A DNA stretch of 48,573 nucleotides from NCBI GenBank assembly GCA_900546885.1, contig UREN01000008.1, positions 1 through 48,573 of the forward strand, given 5' to 3'. Both the position numbers and the translations under genes were made by a program. Numbering within the stretch: position 1 is the first letter of the stretch; every line of letters begins with the position of its first letter. Positions 42,946 to 48,573 of this stretch are shown one piece after another. This stretch comes from an uncultured Oscillospiraceae bacterium. GTDB lineage: Bacteria; Bacillota; Clostridia; Oscillospirales; Ruminococcaceae. Below the pieces are notes generated by a model. It was not told the DNA's origin. It saw only the letters and a program-made list of their open reading frames with translations, and searched no databases.

Positions 42946-43515
42946 ATGGCGGACGTGCTGATTGTAAGCGGCGAAAAGGCGTGGCAGCCACTGCGCGCCA
43001 TGTTTGCCCCGCCGCCCGCGCAGGCACAGCTGGCCGCAAACGCCGGCGAGGCGCGCCGGATGCTGGCGGCCAGCACAGCCCGGCCCGCGCTGGTGGTGGT
43101 GAACACGCCGCTGCCCGATGAATTTGGCCAGGAATTTGCCGCACAGTGCGCCGCAAAGGGCGCGGACGTGCTGGTGCTGGCGGCGGCGCCGCAGGCCGAA
43201 AAGCTGGCCGCCGGGCTGCAGCGGCACGGCGTGTTTGTGCTGGCAAAGCCGCTTTCTTCCCAGCAGGCGGCCTTTGCGCTGCGGCTGGTGCGCGCGGCGC
43301 GCGCCCGGGCGGAAAAGCTGGAACAGGAAAACCGCCGCCTTTTGAAAAAGCTGGACGAGATGCGCACGCTTTCGCGCGCGAAGTGCGCGCTGGTGCGCTA
43401 TTGCGGCATGACAGAGGCGCAGGCGCACCACGCGCTGGAACAGCGCGCCATGGACGCGCGCATTTCGCTGCGCGATGCCGCGCTGGCGGTGCTGAACACA
43501 TACGGGGAGGCCTGA
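42946..43515 (+). CDS. ANTAR-domain antiterminator (NasT-like)
   Basis: A 189-residue response-regulator-like protein. The N-terminal receiver-type domain (residues 1-110) is degenerate: the acidic triad and phospho-Asp are not clear. A coiled coil (about 108-132, KLEQENRRLLKKLDEM) leads to the C-terminal three-helix ANTAR domain (about 133-185) with VRYCGMTEAQAHHALEQRAMDARISLRDAALAVL. ANTAR proteins bind tandem stem-loops in mRNA leaders and prevent termination of nitrogen-related genes. GGAAGG precedes the ATG. It lies directly after glnA. Confidence 0.9.
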   Translation: MADVLIVSGEKAWQPLRAMFAPPPAQAQLAANAGEARRMLAASTARPALVVVNTPLPDEFGQEFAAQCAAKGADVLVLAAAPQAEKLAAGLQRHGVFVLAKPLSSQQAAFALRLVRAARARAEKLEQENRRLLKKLDEMRTLSRAKCALVRYCGMTEAQAHHALEQRAMDARISLRDAALAVLNTYGEA

Positions 43516-43540
43516 GGCCTTTCCGGCAAAAAAGCAGGGC

Positions 43541-43598
43541 AAAGGCGCCCTGCGGAACGGGGCCCCGTGCCCCCTTCCGCAGGGGCCTTTTCTTTTTT
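43541..43598 (+). terminator. Long hairpin terminator after the ANTAR gene
   Basis: Arms 43541-43557 and 43575-43590 pair over about 14 bases (CCTGCGGAA/TTCCGCAGG core); tail TTTTCTTTTTT. It separates purB-glnA-ANTAR from the amidotransferase cassette. It could end transcription or serve as an attenuator for the downstream genes, since no promoter was found between it and the next start. Confidence 0.85.
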
Positions 43599-43675
43599 GG
43601 GGCCCAGCCCGGCCCGGCCAGGGGAAACCCGGCGCACGCCGCCGGTTTCAATAAGGGAAAGAGAGTGAGACATCT

Positions 43676-45040
43676 ATGGAAAAACTGCCGCGCTATATCC
43701 CCATCGACTATGCAAAGTACGCGCCGGACATTCCGCAGGCAAAGCGTGAGGCCTATTTTGGCCTGCCCCGGCAGGTGCAGTTTTGCAAAGAATGCGTGAT
43801 GAGCAACCAGAAGCCGAACAGCTGCTATGAGTTTGAGCACACCCCCCGCTCGCAGAAAAAGACCATGGTCATCCAGCCGGACGGCGTGTGCGACGCCTGC
43901 CACGCCTGCCGCGACAAAGAGGTGGCCATCGACTGGGCCGCCCGCGAGGCGCAGCTGCGCGAGCTGTGCGCGCGCTACCGCAAGACGGACGGCAGCTACG
44001 ACTGCCTGGTGCCGGGCAGCGGCGGCAAGGACAGCTTTTACGCCGCGCACCTGCTGAAATACAAATACGGCATGCACCCGCTTACCGTCACCTGGGCGCC
44101 GCACATGTACACGCCCTGGGGCTGGAAGAACTTTCAGGCGTGGATTCACGCCGGGTTTGACAACTACCTGTGCACGCCCAGCGGCAAAACGCACCGGCTT
44201 TTGACGCGCATTGCCACCGAGGTGCTGTTTCACCCGTTTCAGCCCTTCATTTTGGGGCAAAAGCAGCTTGCGCCCAAAATGGCCGCCAAATTTGGCATTC
44301 CGCTGGTGTTTTACGGCGAAAACGAGGCCGAGTTCGGCAACCCCATTGCCGACAACGAATCGGCCCTGCGCGACGAGCACTTTTTTGCCACCAACGATTT
44401 TGACCACATCTACCTGGGCGGCGTCAGCCTGCGCCAGCTGGAGGAAGATTTTCACATCGACAAGGCAGACCTTGCCGCCTACCTTCCCTGCGAGACCAGC
44501 GACGTGGAAAAAAACCACATTCAGGTGCACTACATGGGCTATTACGAGCGCTGGCACCCGCAGGGCGCCTATTACTATGCGGTGGAGCACGGCGGCTTCA
44601 TGCCCAGCCCCGAGCGCACCGTGGGCACCTATTCGAAATACAACTCCATTGACGATAAAATAGACGACTTTTTCTATTACACCACCTACATCAAATACGG
44701 CATTGGGCGCTGCACCTACGACGCCGCGCAGGAGATTCGCAACCACGAAATTACCCGCGAAGAGGGCGTGGCGCTGTGCAAAAAGTTTGACGGCGAATTT
44801 CCCATGCGCTTTGCCAAAGAGGTGTTTGAGTACCTTTCCATTGACAAAAAGCTGTTTGGCGCCGCGGCAGATTGCTTTGAGCAGCCGCAGATGGATTTGG
44901 ATTATTTTATGCACCTGGCAGACCGCTTTCGCTCGCCGCACATCTGGCAGTATGCAAACGGCAAGTGGAGCCTGCGCCACACGCCGTTTGCGGGCGAAAG
45001 CCTGTGCGGCTTTGGCGCGCCGGGCGCGCAGGAGGCGTGA
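43676..45040 (+). CDS. N-acetyl sugar amidotransferase (WbpG/PseA-like)
   Basis: A 454-residue adenine-nucleotide alpha-hydrolase-fold protein. The PP-loop is PGSGGKDSFYAAH (about residues 113-125), with N-terminal zinc-type cysteines CKECVMSNQKPN and CDACHAC. Members convert an N-acetyl group of an activated sugar to acetamidino using ammonia supplied by HisH/HisF-like partners. The two partners follow immediately (gap of three bases, then an overlap). GGGAAAGAGAG precedes the ATG. No gene for the matching nucleotide sugar lies nearby, so the substrate is unknown. Confidence 0.92.
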   Translation: MEKLPRYIPIDYAKYAPDIPQAKREAYFGLPRQVQFCKECVMSNQKPNSCYEFEHTPRSQKKTMVIQPDGVCDACHACRDKEVAIDWAAREAQLRELCARYRKTDGSYDCLVPGSGGKDSFYAAHLLKYKYGMHPLTVTWAPHMYTPWGWKNFQAWIHAGFDNYLCTPSGKTHRLLTRIATEVLFHPFQPFILGQKQLAPKMAAKFGIPLVFYGENEAEFGNPIADNESALRDEHFFATNDFDHIYLGGVSLRQLEEDFHIDKADLAAYLPCETSDVEKNHIQVHYMGYYERWHPQGAYYYAVEHGGFMPSPERTVGTYSKYNSIDDKIDDFFYYTTYIKYGIGRCTYDAAQEIRNHEITREEGVALCKKFDGEFPMRFAKEVFEYLSIDKKLFGAAADCFEQPQMDLDYFMHLADRFRSPHIWQYANGKWSLRHTPFAGESLCGFGAPGAQEA

Positions 45041-45043
45041 GGC

Positions 45044-45808
45044 ATGGCAAAAAAGATACGCCTGATTGCCCGGCTGGACGTGAAGGACGAACACCTGGTG
45101 AAGGGCATTCAGTACGAGGGGCTGCGCAAGCTGGGCGCCCCGCACGATTTTGCCGTGCGCTATTACGAGGCGGGCATTGACGAGCTTTTGTACCTGGACA
45201 CCGTGGCCAGCCTGTACGGCCGCAACAATTTAAGCGGCATTTTACAGCACACCTCGGCGGACGTGTTCATTCCCGTCACGGCGGGCGGCGGCGTGCGCAG
45301 CGTGCAGGACGTGCGCGCGCTGCTGCGCGCCGGGGCCGACAAGGTGGCCGTGAACACCGCGGCGCTGAAGCAGCCCGCGCTGATCACGGCCATTGCGCAG
45401 GCCTTTGGCCGCCAGTGCATGGTGCTGAGCGTGCAGGCAAAGCGCAGGCCCGGCGGCGGCTGGGAGGCCTATTTTGACAACGGGCGCGAGCATTCGGGCC
45501 GGGACGCCGTGGCCTGGGCCGCCGAGGGGGCGCAGCGCGGCGCGGGCGAGATATTGCTGACCAGCGTGGACGCCGAGGGCTGCCGCCGCGGCATGGACAC
45601 AGAGCTGGTTGCCGCCGTGTGTGCGGCGGTGGACGTGCCGGTGGTGGCCGCGGGCGGGCTGGCCAGCGCCGAAGACGCCGCAGCGGCGGCCAACGCCGGC
45701 GCGGCCGCCGTGGCGGCGGCCAGCGCCCTGCACTATGGCACGCAGACGGTGCAAAGCCTGAAACAGGGCCTTGCGGCCCTTGGGGTGGAGGTGCGGCCAT
45801 GCGAGTGA
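45044..45808 (+). CDS. HisF-like partner of the sugar amidotransferase
   Basis: A 254-residue TIM barrel like imidazole glycerol phosphate synthase cyclase (RLIARLDVKDEHLVKG; GGGVRSVQDVRALLRAGADKVAVNT; GAGEILLTSVDAEG). The first catalytic Asp is kept (Asp12, equal to Asp11 of HisF). The second, Asp130 in HisF, is Gln131 (LSVQAKR). With no other his genes nearby and the sugar amidotransferase upstream, this is probably an ammonia-channelling partner, as in the WbpG-HisH2-HisF2 system, and not a histidine enzyme. It overlaps the HisH-like gene by ten bases. Confidence 0.9.
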   Translation: MAKKIRLIARLDVKDEHLVKGIQYEGLRKLGAPHDFAVRYYEAGIDELLYLDTVASLYGRNNLSGILQHTSADVFIPVTAGGGVRSVQDVRALLRAGADKVAVNTAALKQPALITAIAQAFGRQCMVLSVQAKRRPGGGWEAYFDNGREHSGRDAVAWAAEGAQRGAGEILLTSVDAEGCRRGMDTELVAAVCAAVDVPVVAAGGLASAEDAAAAANAGAAAVAAASALHYGTQTVQSLKQGLAALGVEVRPCE

Positions 45809-46464
45809 CTGTGGTAGATTACGGGCGCAGCAACCTGCTGAGCGTGTGCCGCGCGCTGGCCGCCCTGGGCGCGCAGCCGCAGCTGGCCCAAACGCCCGAA
45901 CAGGTGCGCCGGGCCGGGGCGCTGGTGCTGCCGGGCGTGGGCGCCTTTGCCGACGGCATGGCCGCGCTGTGCGAAAGCGGCCTTGCCGCCCCGCTTGTGG
46001 AAAAGGCGCGCGCGGGCACGCCGCTTTTGGGCATTTGCCTTGGCATGCAGATGCTGTTTGAGGAAAGCAGCGAGGGCGGCGCGCACGCGGGGCTGGGCCT
46101 TGTGCCCGGCCGGGTGCAGCGCCTGCCCGCGCAGGCGCTGGACGGCGCGCCCCAGCCGGTGCCGAACATTGGCTGGTGCGCGCTGCAGCCCGCGGGCGGG
46201 CGCAAAGATTTTTCCGGCACGCCCCTTGCGGGCCTAGGCCCGGGCGCGCAGTGCTATTTTGTGCACAGCTACGAGGCAAAGCCCGCGCAGGCGGCCTGCC
46301 GCCTGGCCGACATCTCATACGGCGGGCGGCCCGTGTGCGCGGCCGTGCAAAGCGGCCGCGTGCTGGGCTGCCAGTTTCACCCGGAAAAAAGCGCCCGGGC
46401 CGGGCTGGCCGTTTTGCAGGGTTTTCTGCGCATGGCGCAGCAGGCCGGCGGGGCAACGGGGTAA
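45799..46464 (+). CDS. HisH-like glutaminase of the amidotransferase cassette
   Basis: A 221-residue class I glutamine amidotransferase similar to HisH. The triad is complete: Cys80 in GICLGMQ, His194 and Glu196 in CQFHPEK. It begins [16 protein letters not shown], and PNIGWCAL is the usual HisH segment. It hydrolyses glutamine and passes ammonia to the HisF-like partner. The ATG at 45799 overlaps the end of the HisF-like gene, with GGAGGTG six bases upstream, so the two are made in balance. The next gene, glnN, replenishes glutamine. Confidence 0.92.
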   Translation: MRVTVVDYGRSNLLSVCRALAALGAQPQLAQTPEQVRRAGALVLPGVGAFADGMAALCESGLAAPLVEKARAGTPLLGICLGMQMLFEESSEGGAHAGLGLVPGRVQRLPAQALDGAPQPVPNIGWCALQPAGGRKDFSGTPLAGLGPGAQCYFVHSYEAKPAQAACRLADISYGGRPVCAAVQSGRVLGCQFHPEKSARAGLAVLQGFLRMAQQAGGATG

Positions 46465-46479
46465 GCGCACGGCGTGCGC

Positions 46480-46513
46480 CAATTTGCAATACAGAGTCAA
46501 TTTGCAATACAGA
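46480..46513. repeat. 16-base direct repeat before glnN
   Basis: CAATTTGCAATACAGA occurs at 46480-46495 and again at 46498-46513 with only GT between. It sits just upstream of the glnN ribosome binding site (AAAAGAGG) and is AT-rich against a GC-rich background. It may be a pair of operator half-sites or a small duplication. A weak promoter (TTGCAA, 17 bases, TACAGA) can be read across it. Confidence 0.6.
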
Positions 46514-46528
46514 AAAGAGGTTTTGAAC

Positions 46529-48527
46529 ATGAGCAGAGTTCCCGAGCTGTTCGGCAGCATGGTGTTCAGCGAAAGCGTCATGAGAGACAGGCTGCCCAAA
46601 AACGTATACCGCGCGCTGTGCGCCACCATCCGCGAGGGCCGTGCGCTGGACCCCGCCGTGGCCGACGTGGTGGCCGCCGCCATGAAGGACTGGGCTGTCT
46701 CGAAGGGCGCCACCCATTTCACCCACTGGTTTCAGCCCATGACGGGCATCACGGCGGAAAAGCACGACGCCTTTCTTTCGCCCGCGGGCGACGGCACCGT
46801 GCAGATGGAATTTTCCGGCAAAGAGCTGGTGAAGGGCGAGCCGGACGCCTCGTCCTTCCCCTCCGGCGGGCTGCGCGCCACCTTTGAGGCGCGCGGCTAC
46901 ACCGCGTGGGACCCAACCTCCTACGCCTTCATCAAAGACAACACCCTGTGCATCCCCACGGCCTTTTGCAGCTACACGGGCGAAATTCTGGATAAAAAGA
47001 CGCCCCTGCTGCGCAGCATGGACGCTTTAAGCCGCCAGGCCGTGCGCGTGTTGCAGCTGTTTGGCAAGCAGGCAAAGCGCGTAAGCACCACCGTGGGCCC
47101 CGAGCAGGAGTATTTTCTGATTCCGGAAGAGCTGTACGCCAAACGGCCGGACCTTGTGCTGACCGGCCGCACGCTGCTGGGCGCGCGCACCCCCAAAGGG
47201 CAAGAGCTGGAGGACCATTACTTTGGCTCGATACGCCCAAAGGTGAAGGCCTTTCTGGAAGAGCTGGACGAAGAGCTGTGGAAGCTGGGCATCTGCGCCA
47301 AAACCGAGCACAACGAGGTGGCCCCGGCCCAGCACGAGATGGCGCCCCTGTTCACCACCGCCAACCTTGCCATTGACGCAAACCAGCTTGCCATGGAGGT
47401 GCTGAAAAAGGTGGCGCACCGCCACGGCTTTGCCTGCCTTTTGCACGAAAAACCCTTTGAGGGGGTGAACGGCTCGGGCAAGCACAACAACTGGGCCCTT
47501 TGCACCGACGAGGGCGAAAACCTGCTGGAGCCCGGCAAAACCCCGCGTGAAAACGCGCAGTTTCTGCTGTTTCTCACAGCCGTTTTGCGCGCGGTGGATG
47601 AAAACCAGGACCTTTTGCGCATTTCGGTGGCCAGCGCGGGCAACGACCACCGCCTGGGCGCCAACGAGGCGCCGCCCGCCATTGTAAGCGTGTATATTGG
47701 CGACGAGCTGCAGGCCGTGGTGGAAGAGCTGATGAGCGGGCGCCACACCGAAAGCGGCCCGCGCGGCCAGATGGACATGGGCGTGCTGGCCCTGCCGCCC
47801 ATCCCGGTGGACACGTCAGACCGCAACCGCACCTCGCCCTTTGCCTTCACGGGCAACAAGTTCGAGTTCCGCATGCCGGGCGCAAGCCAGAACCTGGCCT
47901 GCACCAACGTGATGCTGAACACGGCCGTGGCCGACGCCCTGGCCGCATATGCCAGCGAGCTGGAGGCCGCGCCCGCATTGGGCACCGCTTTGCCGCAGCT
48001 GATTCGGCGCGAGCTGCGCGCCCACAGCCGCATTTTGTTCAACGGCAACGGCTATGGCCCCGAATGGCCCGCCGAGGCCGAACGGCGCGGCCTTTTAAAC
48101 CTGCGCACGGCGCCGGAGGCCTTTGCGCATTTTGACGCGGAAAAGAACCTGGCCCTGTTTGCCCGCCACGGCGTGTATTCGGCCAGCGAGGTGCGCGCCC
48201 GCAAAGAGATTGCCTTTGAGGAATATGCCAAAACCATCCGCATTGAGGCAGACACCATGCTGGATATGCTGGCGCGCCTTGTGCTGCCCGCGGGCGTGGC
48301 GTATTCGCGCCAGCTGGCCGAGGCAGCCGCCGCCAAGGCGGCCGCCGGTGTGCCCGCAGACACCGAAAAGGCCCTGGCGCAGGAGGTGAGCGCCCGGCTG
48401 GCCGAAGTGCTGCGCGCCCGGCAGGCGCTGGCCAGCGCGTGCGGCGGCCTGCAGGGCAGCTTTGAACAGCAGGCCTTTGCCTGTGCGCAGCAGGTGGTGC
48501 CCGCCATGGGCGCCGCGCGCGCCGCGG
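46529..48527 (+). CDS. glnN: Glutamine synthetase type III (truncated by contig end)
   Basis: At least 666 residues of a large GlnN-type glutamine synthetase; family members have about 700, so roughly the last 30-40 are missing. It begins [15 protein letters not shown]. Catalytic segments: [30 protein letters not shown] (metal ligands), [29 protein letters not shown] and a late [18 protein letters not shown]. It has no internal stop but continues in frame into adapter sequence, which must not be counted. Preceded by AAAAGAGG. The presence of both GlnA and GlnN in one block suggests conditions-specific ammonium assimilation. Confidence 0.96.
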
Positions 48528-48573
48528 GATCGGAAGAGCACACGTCTGAACTCCAGTCACACAGTGATCTCGT
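48528..48573. other. Illumina TruSeq adapter at 3' end (artefact)
   Basis: From GATCGGAAGAGC at 48528 to the end the sequence is the reverse complement of the TruSeq adapter with index ACAGTG, the same index as at the left end. It continues the glutamine synthetase reading frame in frame as [14 protein letters not shown], a known contaminant tail. The genomic insert therefore stops at about 48527. Confidence 0.98.

Noticed and set aside
45044..46464. Histidine biosynthesis genes hisF and hisH
   Set aside because: No other his genes are present, the HisF-like protein lacks the second catalytic Asp, and the sugar amidotransferase gene is directly upstream.

Overview
The insert (positions 74-48527) is a piece of a high-GC (about 60-65 % by eye) Gram-positive anaerobe chromosome, most likely a gut member of the Clostridia (Oscillospiraceae/Ruminococcaceae-like). 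The evidence is a perfect CIRCE operator before groES, sigma-A type promoters, FMN and SAM-I riboswitches that end in intrinsic terminators, a Na+-pumping decarboxylase, reverse rubrerythrin, a split archaeal-type glutamate synthase, an ANTAR regulator, a type III glutamine synthetase, and a palindromic repeat resembling those scattered in gut Clostridia. Genus is inference. Both contig ends are Illumina TruSeq adapter carrying the same index, so the contig was not trimmed and the last gene (glnN) runs into adapter.

Left part (0.2-11.2 kb), mostly on the minus strand: decarboxylase gamma and beta subunits; an Fe-S aldo/keto reductase; groES-groEL under CIRCE; a lipid kinase; on the plus strand a DUF421 membrane protein; then an M20 amidohydrolase, a reverse rubrerythrin, a Gx-family transporter and an ApbE lipoprotein flavin transferase. 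Middle part (11.4-24.5 kb): a DUF4358 lipoprotein and an MBOAT/DHHW polysaccharide O-acylation pair on plus; then on minus a run of glycosyltransferases followed by recD2-comF, metK behind a SAM-I riboswitch, and a RibU-like riboflavin transporter behind an FMN riboswitch. From 25 to 31 kb on plus: a MscS channel, a lipoprotein, pyrG, a GNAT acetyltransferase and a beta-CASP metallo-hydrolase. A short AT-rich islet (31.1-32.2 kb) holds the palindromic repeat and a peptidase E homologue.

Right part (32.3-48.5 kb) is a nitrogen and glutamine block. Divergent promoters at 39.8-40.0 kb fire one way into glutamate synthase glutaminase domain, Fe-S synthase domain, purA, GXGXG domain, glmS and nadE, and the other way into purB, glnA, an ANTAR antiterminator, a three-gene acetamidino-type amidotransferase cassette (WbpG-, HisF- and HisH-like) and glnN. 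Both divergent leaders carry intrinsic-terminator-like hairpins, and the glutamate synthase leader begins with two adjacent hexaloop hairpins, so the ANTAR protein encoded three genes away is a plausible regulator. The HisF-like protein lacks one of the two catalytic aspartates of true HisF, which supports a role in supplying ammonia for sugar amidination rather than in histidine synthesis. No CRISPR array, tRNA, rRNA, transposase or prophage gene was seen.
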